The notes beneath the pieces were generated by a model that worked only from the letters and a program-made list of their open reading frames with translations, made no database searches and was not told the origin of the DNA. A stretch of 64,000 nt of DNA from Scybalousia_A sp045221575 (GTDB lineage Bacteria > Bacteroidota > Bacteroidia > Bacteroidales > P3), in the NCBI GenBank assembly GCA_045221575.1, contig JBGUWU010000005.1, positions 1 to 64,000 on the forward strand, read 5' to 3'. A program made the translations under genes and the position numbers. The stretch's first letter is position 1. Every line of letters starts with the position of its first letter. Below are positions 15,621 to 23,313 of this stretch, piece by piece.

Positions 15621-15654
15621 AATAATGTTTATTTTTTCTAATTTATATGTAAAA

Positions 15655-16395
15655 CTAAAGAGTTGATTGGGAAAAATCTAAATTATATTTAACATTTCCT
15701 ATTTTATCTACAAATAATTTACAAACACAAATTAATTCGGTAGGAGTATCATTGGTCCAAAAAGGAATAGAAATTTCAGATTGTTCTGTCATATCGATAA
15801 TTTCTACCAATGTTTTTGCTTTTTGTTTACATAATTTTTCTAATTTATTGCTATTATCGTCATTTTTTCCAAAAGAATATTTTTGTTTAGGGCTATAGAA
15901 TATTTTTTTCTTAGAATAATCTTTTTCTTTCTTTTCTTCTTTAGGAACAAAATCTAGTCTCATATTAAAACATTCTGCAATCCTATTCAAAATGTCTATG
16001 CCTACAGAAAGTTGTCCTTTTTCTATTCTACTTAAATTTCCAGCATCTATTCTTATTGTTTGTGCAAGTGCTTTAGCAGTCAATCCTTTTTCTTTCCTCA
16101 AATCCTTAATTTTTTCTCCAAGTCTTTGCCGTTCTTTAAATATTTCATCTTTTTTAACCCATAGGAAACCTTCAAAATTTTCTTTATACATTTCTCTTGC
16201 TATGTCATTCCAAATAGATTTTATAGTTCCGTCATAATACTTATCAAACAAGGCAGAGAGTTTTTTTATAAAATAGTTTTTATTCTTTTCATTGATTTGA
16301 TAGTTTAAATCACTTAAATATCCAATATAATAAACCTCATCCTCTTTTGCAATAACTTTTATTTGTTTCCTATTTTCAAATTTTATTTCTGTCAT
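15655..16395 (-). CDS. XRE-family helix-turn-helix regulator with extra N- and C-terminal domains
   Basis: 246 aa. The helix-turn-helix lies in the middle (about residues 90-145): GEKIKDLRKEKGLTAKALAQ, then DAGNLSRIEKGQLSVGIDIL, a classic Cro/CI-type unit. Before it is an 85-residue region of unknown type and after it a Lys-rich linker and a C-terminal segment (ISIPFWTNDTPTELICVCKL). The gene has a consensus promoter, and two identical 14-bp palindromes lie just upstream of that promoter, likely operators. It probably regulates itself and the CoiA-like gene downstream. The single-domain HTH flanked by novel domains is not a known defence regulator that I can name. Confidence 0.88.
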   Translation of the reverse strand: MTEIKFENRKQIKVIAKEDEVYYIGYLSDLNYQINEKNKNYFIKKLSALFDKYYDGTIKSIWNDIAREMYKENFEGFLWVKKDEIFKERQRLGEKIKDLRKEKGLTAKALAQTIRIDAGNLSRIEKGQLSVGIDILNRIAECFNMRLDFVPKEEKKEKDYSKKKIFYSPKQKYSFGKNDDNSNKLEKLCKQKAKTLVEIIDMTEQSEISIPFWTNDTPTELICVCKLFVDKIGNVKYNLDFSQSTL

Positions 16396-16432
16396 ATTTT
16401 TATTTACTTTTTTAGTATTTAATTTTATTCTG

Positions 16433-16464
16433 CAAAATTATAGTAAATATATAAATTAAACAAA
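16433..16464 (-). promoter_or_regulatory. Promoter of the XRE regulator gene
   Basis: Minus strand TTTG (16464-16461), 20-nt spacer, TAATTTTG (16440-16433). The ATG follows 37 nt later. The palindromes at 16481-16516 begin 17 bp upstream of the -33 box. Confidence 0.8.
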
Positions 16465-16480
16465 TTTTTTAATAAAAAAA

Positions 16481-16516
16481 TGTATTATAATACAAAAAAA
16501 ATTGTATTATAATACA
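16481..16516. promoter_or_regulatory. Two identical operator-like palindromes
   Basis: TGTATTATAATACA occurs at 16481-16494 and again at 16503-16516, each a perfect 14-bp palindrome, with centres 22 bp apart (two helical turns). This spacing would put two dimers on the same face of DNA. Their place directly upstream of the XRE gene promoter suggests they are its binding sites, for autorepression or activation. Confidence 0.7.
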
Positions 16517-16591
16517 TTATAAATTGTTTTATTTAACAAGAATAAACTTTATTTACAAATCTTCTCCGTTTGCTTTATTTTAATTATCATT

Positions 16592-17179
16592 TTATAAGTC
16601 TTCTATAGCATTTACTTTCCCTTTATTGTAGTTAATATTATCCATATAATATAGCGATACATAACTATAAAAAGTCATTACATTTGCAATTGAAACTGTT
16701 ATTATATTTCCATTCACATTAAAAGATGTTTGATAAACACATCTATTCATATGAACTTCATGCATCTTACTATTATCATCCTTTGGCGTTGAATAACTAT
16801 TCCATTCTTCTGTTTCCATTATTGGCGCCCCATATTTTTGCATTAGCATTGTCTTTATATCCAAATAATTTGTATATAGTACTTGCCAAGTATCTGCATA
16901 ATCAAATGAAACTCCAACTACTTGAACTTTTTTCTCTACATTTGGGAAAACATATATTCGACAGTTTGAATAACCTGCAAAGTTTCCCTTCAATGCTATA
17001 GCATCATCTGTTTTTGTTTCATATTTAAGTCCTTTTTGTTTTAATTTCTCTACAAATGTATTAACATTCATATCCATAGAAATTCCCAAAAATTTTAAAT
17101 GTTCTTCTTTTTGTGCCATTGTGTTGCTTGCACCTAAAAGAGTTAAAAGTGCAAAAAATAATAAAAATATTCTTTTCAT
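16592..17179 (-). CDS. Secreted protein of unknown function
   Basis: 195 aa. A signal peptide is clear (MKRIFLLFFALLTLLGASNTMAQ, likely cleaved after MAQ or nearby), so the product is exported. The mature part starts EEHLKFLGISMDMNVNTFVEKLKQKG, then GYSNCRIYVFPN and YGAPIMETEEWNS. Such proteins with the opening phrase 'FLGI..D..VNTFVEKLKQKG' are frequent hypotheticals in Bacteroidales; I know no function. A TAAATTTG -7 box is at 17206-17213. It may be transcribed alone; the palindromes of the XRE gene lie beyond its 3' end. Confidence 0.82.
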   Translation of the reverse strand: MKRIFLLFFALLTLLGASNTMAQKEEHLKFLGISMDMNVNTFVEKLKQKGLKYETKTDDAIALKGNFAGYSNCRIYVFPNVEKKVQVVGVSFDYADTWQVLYTNYLDIKTMLMQKYGAPIMETEEWNSYSTPKDDNSKMHEVHMNRCVYQTSFNVNGNIITVSIANVMTFYSYVSLYYMDNINYNKGKVNAIEDL

Positions 17180-17327
17180 AGTTTTTATTTGTTTGTTAAT
17201 TTTTGCAAATTTAGTAATTTTTCTATTAAGTGCAAGGGTTTTAGGGTATTATTTTAAGTTCTATTTTTAAAATTTATGAACAGTCTGATGAAATTTTGTA
17301 TTTTTGCAAAAGGAAAAAATCAATAAG

Positions 17328-18497
17328 ATGAAAGAAGTGCAAACAATAGGTTATGATGCCAAAAGAATAGTCAGCAATGCTACAGGATTAGGTTCTTATA
17401 GTAGAACACTATTAGAGAGTTTAGCGAACTATGATAAACAATTTTTATTATATGCCCCAAATAAAGGCAGAGAAGAACTTTATTCTTCACTATTAGATAA
17501 GGAAAATCTTATTTTTAAGTTCCCACATAAAAACAATGGTAACATAGTTAGCAATAAAATACTTCAAAGACTATGGAGAGAAAAAGGAGTTGTTAAAGAT
17601 TTACTAAAAGATAATGTAGAGGTTTTTCATGGTCTTACCGGACAGTTACCAAAAGGAATTAATAAGTCTGGTGTTAAATCTGTTGTTACTATTCATGACC
17701 TTATATTTTTTCCTCACCCTGAATGGTATTCAAAAATAGATGTCTTTATTTACAAGCAAAAGTTTTTCCGAACGATAAAAGAAGCTGATAAAATCATAGC
17801 TATAAGTGAATGTACTAAGAATGATATTATAAAGTATGGCAATGTTGAGGAAAGTAAAATAGAAGTAATCTATCAATCATATAATTCTATTTTTACTCAA
17901 GACATTTCACAAGAAGAAAAACAAAAGGTAAAACAAAGATACTCTTTACCAGAGCATTTTATATTAAATGTAGGTACAATAGAAAGAAGAAAGAATGTCT
18001 TGCTTGCAGTTAAAGCATTGAAAGAGATTGTTCTTAACAATCCTTTGACAGAGCAACATCTTGTTATTGTAGGAAGAAAGACAGCTTATGCTAAAGAAGT
18101 AGAACAATATATAGAACAAAACAACTTAACAGATAGAGTACATATTATTAATGGTGTTTTGTTTGATGAGTTGAAAGTATTGTATTCTTTAGCAGATTTA
18201 TTTGTCTATCCGTCTATTTACGAAGGTTTTGGTATTCCTATTATAGAAGCTATTGCCAATCGTTTGCCTGTTGTTGCTTGCACAGGTTCTTGTTTAGAAG
18301 AGGCAGGAGGGGAATATTCCTTATACGTTGATCCTACAGATGTAAAGGCGATGGCTGAAGCAATTCAAACATTACTTTATAATCAAGAAAAACGTAGTCT
18401 TGCAATAGAAAAAGGGCTACAACATATTCAAAGATTTGCGAATAATGATGTAGCCTTAAAACATATTCAACTATATAATCAACTGCTTAACAGTTAA
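17328..18497 (+). CDS. Glycosyltransferase family 4
   Basis: 389 aa from the ATG at 17328 (MKEVQTIGYDAKRIVSN). An upstream in-frame TTG at 17304 overlaps the -7 box (17299-17306) and is rejected. N-terminal half: GLGSYSRTLLESL and HGLTGQLPKG; C-terminal GT-B half: NVGTIERRKNVLLAVKAL, then VYPSIYEGFGIPIIEAIA, the donor-binding EX7E motif of GT4 retaining enzymes. It likely adds a sugar to lipopolysaccharide, capsule or another glycan, acting at the cytoplasmic side. The substrate is unknown. It is a lone plus-strand gene, convergent with the phosphatase gene with only 6 bp between the stops. Confidence 0.93.
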   Translation: MKEVQTIGYDAKRIVSNATGLGSYSRTLLESLANYDKQFLLYAPNKGREELYSSLLDKENLIFKFPHKNNGNIVSNKILQRLWREKGVVKDLLKDNVEVFHGLTGQLPKGINKSGVKSVVTIHDLIFFPHPEWYSKIDVFIYKQKFFRTIKEADKIIAISECTKNDIIKYGNVEESKIEVIYQSYNSIFTQDISQEEKQKVKQRYSLPEHFILNVGTIERRKNVLLAVKALKEIVLNNPLTEQHLVIVGRKTAYAKEVEQYIEQNNLTDRVHIINGVLFDELKVLYSLADLFVYPSIYEGFGIPIIEAIANRLPVVACTGSCLEEAGGEYSLYVDPTDVKAMAEAIQTLLYNQEKRSLAIEKGLQHIQRFANNDVALKHIQLYNQLLNS

Positions 18498-18503
18498 AGA
18501 AAG

Positions 18504-19556
18504 TTATTCTTTCTTTATCGCTTTCATTATAATATGGAACTGTTCATTGTTTTGAATAACTCCATGAAAGTTTTCACTACCTGGACCTTCTGCATATATA
18601 ATAATAGGTGCAGCAGTATGGCCTGTTGTTGTCCATTTGCAAGTATCCATATCTTTTCCCGCAACAGGAAGTGTGAGACCTCCTGTCTCATGGTCTGCAG
18701 TTACAACAACTAAGGTGTTTTTGTCTTTACGTGCAAAGTCAAGGGCTATGCCTACACAAGCGTCAAAGTCTAAGGCTTCATCTATCATTTCAGCGAAATG
18801 GTTGTCATGTGCCTGCATGTCTATCTGAGAACCCTCCAACATTATGAAAAAGCCGTCGGGATTGTCTTTGAATTTCTCTATTGTGGTCGTTAATGCCGTC
18901 TGCATTATCTTGCCACGCTCCCGATATAATGGTAAGTGGCTCTCTGCAAAAAAGCCCGCTATCTTATCGGTTTTTGTTCTCAATAGTTCGTTTTCATTAT
19001 ACACTATTTCATAGCCGAAGTTTTTTAACTCTTTTATTAAGTTGCGTTTGTCGGCTCTGTCGTCAAAGTTTTTCTTGCCACCGCCTAAGAAAATGTCGCA
19101 GTTCTCGGTGAGATAGTATTCGGCTATCTGTTCATACATTTCCCTATCTTTAACGTGAGCGATAAAAGAACCTGGTGTGGCGTGGTTGAGATTGCAAGAG
19201 ACTATTATTCCGGTTTTCTTGCCCATTGTTTTACATATCTCTAACATCGTTGGTAAAGGTATCGTGTCTTTATCTACGCCTATTGCACGATAATAAGTTT
19301 TCTCTCCACAAGAGATAGCAGTGCCTCCTGCTCCCGAATCAGTAACCCGTCTATCAGCACAGTTGGTTATGGATAATGCTGTATAAGGCATTGTGTAGAT
19401 ATTTAAATAACGGTTGTTGGCTTCGTATGTTGAATACAGTTGGGTTAAACCTGTGCCATCGCCAATAAGAAGAATAACATTCTTTGCTGGTTGTGATGAT
19501 AAATTGCCTACTGTGATGATAAAGAAGGCTAAAAGTAAAGTCTTTATTGTTTTCAT
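18504..19556 (-). CDS. Periplasmic alkaline phosphatase
   Basis: Hydrolyses phosphomonoesters. 350 aa with a signal peptide (MKTIKTLLLAFFIITVGNLSSQ). Metal and active-site motifs: ILLIGDGTG near the start (metal-binding Asp), DRRVTDSGAGGTA with nucleophile Ser74, LEGSQIDMQAHDN, and VTADHETGGL near the C-terminus. It is shorter than E. coli PhoA (about 450 aa) but this compact form is usual in Bacteroidota. G+C in third positions looks slightly higher than neighbours, so it may have a different history. No Pho-box-like element was recognised. It is followed by mreD upstream on the same strand with 11 nt spacing, so it may share the mreCD transcript. Confidence 0.94.
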   Translation of the reverse strand: MKTIKTLLLAFFIITVGNLSSQPAKNVILLIGDGTGLTQLYSTYEANNRYLNIYTMPYTALSITNCADRRVTDSGAGGTAISCGEKTYYRAIGVDKDTIPLPTMLEICKTMGKKTGIIVSCNLNHATPGSFIAHVKDREMYEQIAEYYLTENCDIFLGGGKKNFDDRADKRNLIKELKNFGYEIVYNENELLRTKTDKIAGFFAESHLPLYRERGKIMQTALTTTIEKFKDNPDGFFIMLEGSQIDMQAHDNHFAEMIDEALDFDACVGIALDFARKDKNTLVVVTADHETGGLTLPVAGKDMDTCKWTTTGHTAAPIIIYAEGPGSENFHGVIQNNEQFHIIMKAIKKE

Positions 19557-19567
19557 TTCTTATTTTT

Positions 19568-20077
19568 TTATGCTTTTTTTCTGTAAAAGATGGTATCTAA
19601 TACTATTATGATTATCATTGTTACTATCACACTCACAATACAACGCAATAGTATATGCAATATCTCGGAAAAAGAAAAAACGCCAATTAAAAAACAAAGA
19701 AAATGATGTAAGAAAACAAGAATAAAACTATATGATAAATAGTTCGCAAAGCCTAAACGTGATATGCTTGGTCGCTGTGAAGTGTTTTCTATCGTGCCGG
19801 AATACATTCCCAATATATATGGACGGACAAAGCCAATGAAGGTTGAAGAAAAAGCATGTACGCCCGTCTGCCCTGCAAAGATATCTATGCCAACACCAAG
19901 TAAAAAAGAAGATAAAAGAAGTAACCAGCGTGAAGTATTATACGGCAATAAGACTACAAACCAAATATAAACAAATGGTGTGCAGAAACCCCAAAGACTG
20001 ATATTGTCTAAGATTAATACTTGAAACAATATCAATAAAATGTACTGTACAATAGATATTATTAGGTCTTTTATCAT
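19568..20077 (-). CDS. mreD: Rod shape-determining protein MreD
   Basis: 169-aa inner-membrane protein with about five transmembrane helices (for example IVQYILLILFQVLILDN and WLLLLSSFLLGVGIDIF). DIFAGQTGVHAFSST is a recognisable MreD segment. It belongs to the elongasome that guides peptidoglycan synthesis. Its start overlaps the end of mreC by four bases (ATGA), a classic coupling. The identification rests on membrane topology plus position after mreC. Confidence 0.9.
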   Translation of the reverse strand: MIKDLIISIVQYILLILFQVLILDNISLWGFCTPFVYIWFVVLLPYNTSRWLLLLSSFLLGVGIDIFAGQTGVHAFSSTFIGFVRPYILGMYSGTIENTSQRPSISRLGFANYLSYSFILVFLHHFLCFLIGVFSFSEILHILLRCIVSVIVTMIIIIVLDTIFYRKKA

Positions 20078-20928
20078 CTTATGTCCTCCTTTGTATTAGT
20101 TGTTGTGTCTATATCTTTCAATAGTCTTTCTTGTTCTATCTTGAAGAAGTTCTTTATAGCATAGACGTATTCAAGTTTATTATAATCGGTGAAGAAGTTT
20201 ATATCTATATTATAAAAACCTGTGCCTTTATCTTTACTATACTTTTTTATTGTTCCTACAGGTATTCCCTCAGGGAAGTTACGTGAAAAACCACTTGTTA
20301 CAATTGTATCTCCTTTCTTGACAGCTATTGATGATGGCATATCTACTATTTGTCCTACTGCGTAATGATGTCCATTCCAAACTAATGTGCCTGTGGTCTT
20401 AGTGCGTTCATTTCTAACATTTAATTTACTATCTTGGTGAAGAACACTCATAACTAACGAAAAATTTTCGGTCGTCTTTACTACAACTCCTACAACTCCA
20501 TTTGGAGACATAACACCCATATCTACTTCTATTCCTGAGGAACTACCCTTGTTTAACATAAAAAAGTTGTTGCGGTGATTGACGGTTTTGGAGATTACTC
20601 TACAATCTATAAAGGAAAACATCTGCTTATATACGGTGTCTTCTTGCTGATGAATTGTATTAACAATCTTTACGTATGAGGTTTCCACCATATGACGTAA
20701 GCGTAAATTTTCTTCTACAAGGGCTTTGTTATTGCTCTTTAAATAAAAATAGGAAGTAAAACTATCTAAAGAACCATAAACACTACCAGAAATATTGTTT
20801 GCTATGCTTGTTATTGCACTACCTTGACGATATGAATTGCGAGTAAGAAAATATATGCTCAACAACTCTAAAAGGATAAACAAAAAAATATGATAATATC
20901 GCTTTAAAAATCTTAGTAATTCTGTCAT
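20074..20928 (-). CDS. mreC: Cell shape-determining protein MreC
   Basis: 284 aa: short cytoplasmic part, one transmembrane helix (YHIFLFILLELLSIYFL), a periplasmic coiled coil (KSNNKALVEENLRLRHMV), then the beta-rich MreC domain (GVMSPNGVVGVVVKTTENF and TSGFSRNFPEGIPVGTIKKY). It links MreB filaments with the cell wall enzymes. In most Bacteroidota mreB is directly upstream; here pcm takes that place and mreB is not in the window. Together with mreD it forms a two-gene core of a unit ending near the phosphatase gene. Confidence 0.95.
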   Translation of the reverse strand: MTELLRFLKRYYHIFLFILLELLSIYFLTRNSYRQGSAITSIANNISGSVYGSLDSFTSYFYLKSNNKALVEENLRLRHMVETSYVKIVNTIHQQEDTVYKQMFSFIDCRVISKTVNHRNNFFMLNKGSSSGIEVDMGVMSPNGVVGVVVKTTENFSLVMSVLHQDSKLNVRNERTKTTGTLVWNGHHYAVGQIVDMPSSIAVKKGDTIVTSGFSRNFPEGIPVGTIKKYSKDKGTGFYNIDINFFTDYNKLEYVYAIKNFFKIEQERLLKDIDTTTNTKEDIR

Positions 20929-20940
20929 AATTCTTTCCGT

Positions 20941-21585
20941 TTATTTTGAAGTATTGTTTAACATAGGTACAAAAGTAAATGTGCCAAATTCTTCTTTCGC
21001 ATATTCTGTTTCAGATGTCTTTGTAATACGTAACATAGTCTGTACATTTTCTCCTACAGGCACAACCATAATACCACCAACTTTTAACTGATGAAAAAGT
21101 TCTACAGGTATTTTATTCGCTCCACATGTAACAAGTATTCTATCAAAAGGTGCAAAACCAGGTAAGCCAGCATATCCATCGCCAAAAAAACAATGAGGAC
21201 GGATATTTAAAAGATGAAACATTTGTTTGGCTTGATCATATAAGTCTTTTTGACGTTCTATTGTATATAATCTAACGTTAAAACGGTGCAACACTGCTGT
21301 TTGATAACCACTTCCTGTTCCGATCTCTAACACTTTCATTCGTGGTTCTACTTTTAATAACTGTGTTTGAAGAGCAACAGTTGATGGTTGAGATATTGTT
21401 TGTAGGCAAGATATTTGTAAGGCTCTATCTTCGTATGCTATATTATCAAAAGAAGAATCTAAGAAAAAATGTCTTGGAACACTATTCATAGCATTTAACA
21501 CTTTTTCATCTTTTATCCCTTTTGCTATAAGGGATTCTATCATTCTTTTTCTTAAACCTTTATGTCTATATGTATCAGTGGGCAT
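20941..21585 (-). CDS. pcm: Protein-L-isoaspartate O-methyltransferase
   Basis: Methylates isoaspartyl residues in aged proteins with SAM as donor, starting their repair. 214 aa with the SAM-binding motif VLEIGTGSGYQTAVL, the preceding QTISQPSTVALQTQLL region, and GGIMVVPVG near the C-terminus. It begins with MPTDTYRHKGLRKRMIESL as Bacteroidota Pcm proteins do. It lies 12 nt upstream of mreC and is transcribed with it, an arrangement that displaces the usual mreB-mreC link. Confidence 0.95.
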   Translation of the reverse strand: MPTDTYRHKGLRKRMIESLIAKGIKDEKVLNAMNSVPRHFFLDSSFDNIAYEDRALQISCLQTISQPSTVALQTQLLKVEPRMKVLEIGTGSGYQTAVLHRFNVRLYTIERQKDLYDQAKQMFHLLNIRPHCFFGDGYAGLPGFAPFDRILVTCGANKIPVELFHQLKVGGIMVVPVGENVQTMLRITKTSETEYAKEEFGTFTFVPMLNNTSK

Positions 21586-21637
21586 CGTTCAGTTTAAAAT
21601 TTTTATTGCTAAAATTTTTGGCAAAGATATAACATTT

Positions 21638-21892
21638 TTATGGAACAGGGTCATATCCACTTCCTCCCCATGGGTTACAACGTAATATTCTTTTAAAAGA
21701 AAGCCAGCCTCCTTTTAATGGACCATATTTTTTTATAGCCTCTAAAGCATACTGAGAACAAGTAGGAGTAAAACGACAAGAGGGAGGTGTAAGAGGAGAG
21801 ATACAATATCTATAAAACTGTATCAACAAAAGAAATATACTTTTCAACAGCCATAAGAATGGGAATAATATCTTACGAATTATCTTCATCAA
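21638..21892 (-). CDS. yidD: Membrane protein insertion efficiency factor YidD
   Basis: 84 aa, the expected small size. An N-terminal amphipathic/hydrophobic helix precedes the diagnostic block FYRYCISPLTPPSCRF-TPTCSQYALEAIKKYG and the ending RCNPWGGSGYDPVP. It is thought to aid YidC in membrane protein insertion at the inner face of the membrane. In many bacteria it sits with rnpA and yidC; here it is alone, 52 nt upstream of pcm. Confidence 0.97.
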   Translation of the reverse strand: MMKIIRKILFPFLWLLKSIFLLLIQFYRYCISPLTPPSCRFTPTCSQYALEAIKKYGPLKGGWLSFKRILRCNPWGGSGYDPVP

Positions 21893-21985
21893 CCAAAAAT
21901 TATTTTACTAATAACGAAAAACCTCTCATTTTAGTTTAAATTTAGTTACTAAAAATTATTGTAACTTTGCAATAAAAAATTTAAG

Positions 21986-23182
21986 ATGAAAAAAATATTA
22001 TCAATAGTTTTATTTGCGTGCTTTATTCAAATAATAGATGCTCAAAACACTGATACTTTATACTACAAAGCCGATTTGAATATTGATAACAACACCTCTC
22101 TTATTATCACTTTAAAGAAAATAGAACAAAAAGACACTGTTCTCTATCTGTTAGGCTCTCCTATGCAGACAAAAGAATTAATTTCTCCTTCAAAGGTAAA
22201 ATACATAGGAGATACTCTTTCTTTAGGTTTTAAGCAATTGAATGCTGTTATAAAAATAAACCAGAAAACACTACATGGTACTTTCAAACAAGGATCATTA
22301 AAGAAAGATATTCAATTTAAAGAACAAGATTATTCTTTTGACTTTAGAAGACCTCAAACACCTATAGCACCATTTCCGTACGAGAGTAAAGAACTGACAT
22401 TCACTAATCCTAATACGGATTATATCTTTCACGGAACACTGACTTATCCAAAAGGTAAAGATAAATATCCTCTTGTTGTTTTAGTTTCAGGCAGTGGCTG
22501 TCAAAATAGAGATGAAGAGATTTTTGAACATAAACCTTTCTTTGTTATAGCAGATTTTCTTTCTCGTAACGGAGTTGCAGTATTTAGGTATGACGATAGA
22601 GGTTGGGGAGAAAAAGAAGAAAAAATGTACAAAGGCACTACTATGGATTTTGCCGAAGATACTCGTCAAGCTATTCAGAGGATAAAAAAAGAAGAGCTTA
22701 TTGACACCAATCTTATAGGTATTATTGGACATAGTGAAGGCGGAATGATTGCACAGATACTTGCAAATGAAGTAAATTTCATTGTTATGTTGGCTGCTCC
22801 TGCTATCAAAGGTAAAGATATTCTTATTTCTCAAGGTGCAGACCTTAGTAACTATAATTTTGATACTACAAAAATAAATGACTATTGGTTGAAATATTTT
22901 TATGATTATGAACCTAAAGATAATTTAACTAAAATAACTGTTCCTACATTAGTACTTCAAGGGAGTAAAGATCATCAAGTTTTTGCTGAAGAGAATATCT
23001 CTCGTATGAAAGAACTACTTTCTCACTCCGTTAAAAGAGAGATAAAAGAATATCCTAATCTTAATCATCTGTTTCAAAATTGCGAAACAGGAGAAGTTAG
23101 AGAATATGCTCTAATAGAAGAAACCATTGATAAACAGGTTCTAAAAGATATTCTTGAATTCATAAAACTAATTAGAAATTAG
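21986..23182 (+). CDS. Secreted alpha/beta hydrolase (S33-like)
   Basis: 398 aa. A signal peptide (MKKILSIVLFACFIQIIDAQ) implies export. Residues 20-115 form a Bacteroidota-type beta domain (YKADLNIDNNTSLIITLKKI). The hydrolase core follows: VVLVSGSGCQNRDE (oxyanion hole), YDDRGWGEKEE, GHSEGGMIA (nucleophile Ser), TVPTLVLQGSKDHQV (Asp) and NLNHLFQ (His). All triad members are seen. The substrate (ester, peptide or other) cannot be told. A TAACTTTG -7 box lies at 21962-21969. It is followed by an ATTAGAA array pair and then lpxD. Confidence 0.92.
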   Translation: MKKILSIVLFACFIQIIDAQNTDTLYYKADLNIDNNTSLIITLKKIEQKDTVLYLLGSPMQTKELISPSKVKYIGDTLSLGFKQLNAVIKINQKTLHGTFKQGSLKKDIQFKEQDYSFDFRRPQTPIAPFPYESKELTFTNPNTDYIFHGTLTYPKGKDKYPLVVLVSGSGCQNRDEEIFEHKPFFVIADFLSRNGVAVFRYDDRGWGEKEEKMYKGTTMDFAEDTRQAIQRIKKEELIDTNLIGIIGHSEGGMIAQILANEVNFIVMLAAPAIKGKDILISQGADLSNYNFDTTKINDYWLKYFYDYEPKDNLTKITVPTLVLQGSKDHQVFAEENISRMKELLSHSVKREIKEYPNLNHLFQNCETGEVREYALIEETIDKQVLKDILEFIKLIRN

Positions 23183-23275
23183 TGTTTAGAAATTAGAAAT
23201 TACACATAGCAACTAAATTTTTTTTAGCGTTAATTCGATAATTTCTAATTTCTAATTTCTAATTTCTAATTAAAA
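23165..23275. repeat. Inverted ATTAGAA array pair
   Basis: The left arm (about 23168-23200, AATTAGAAATTAGTGTTTAG...) and right arm (23239-23275, four TTTCTAAT units) are inverted relative to each other, enclosing about 40 bp. The right arm runs straight into the lpxD -7 box. The left arm overlaps the last codons and stop of the hydrolase gene, so the array has probably altered its C-terminus. Confidence 0.7.
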
Positions 23276-23290
23276 TAGTATCTTTGCAGG
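23262..23290 (+). promoter_or_regulatory. lpxD promoter joined to an ATTAGAA array
   Basis: TATCTTTG (23279-23286) is the -7 element. At the expected distance (19 nt) there is TTTC, part of the array itself, one base away from the TTTG consensus. The 29 bp here are identical to those before the prenyl synthetase operon (8333-8361, opposite strand). Confidence 0.65.
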
Positions 23291-23313
23291 ATAAAACAAT
23301 AAAAAATATTGAT

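Noticed and set aside
17304..17327. Upstream TTG starts, as for the glycosyltransferase at 17304, lpxD at 23284 and the WG protein at 32245.
   Set aside because: All three lie in or before a TAnnTTTG -7 box, so they would precede or coincide with transcription start; the following ATGs fit family N-termini or signal peptides.
23165..23275. ATTAGAA arrays considered as CRISPR repeats.
   Set aside because: Units are about 8-10 bp, contiguous and low-complexity, with no unique spacers.
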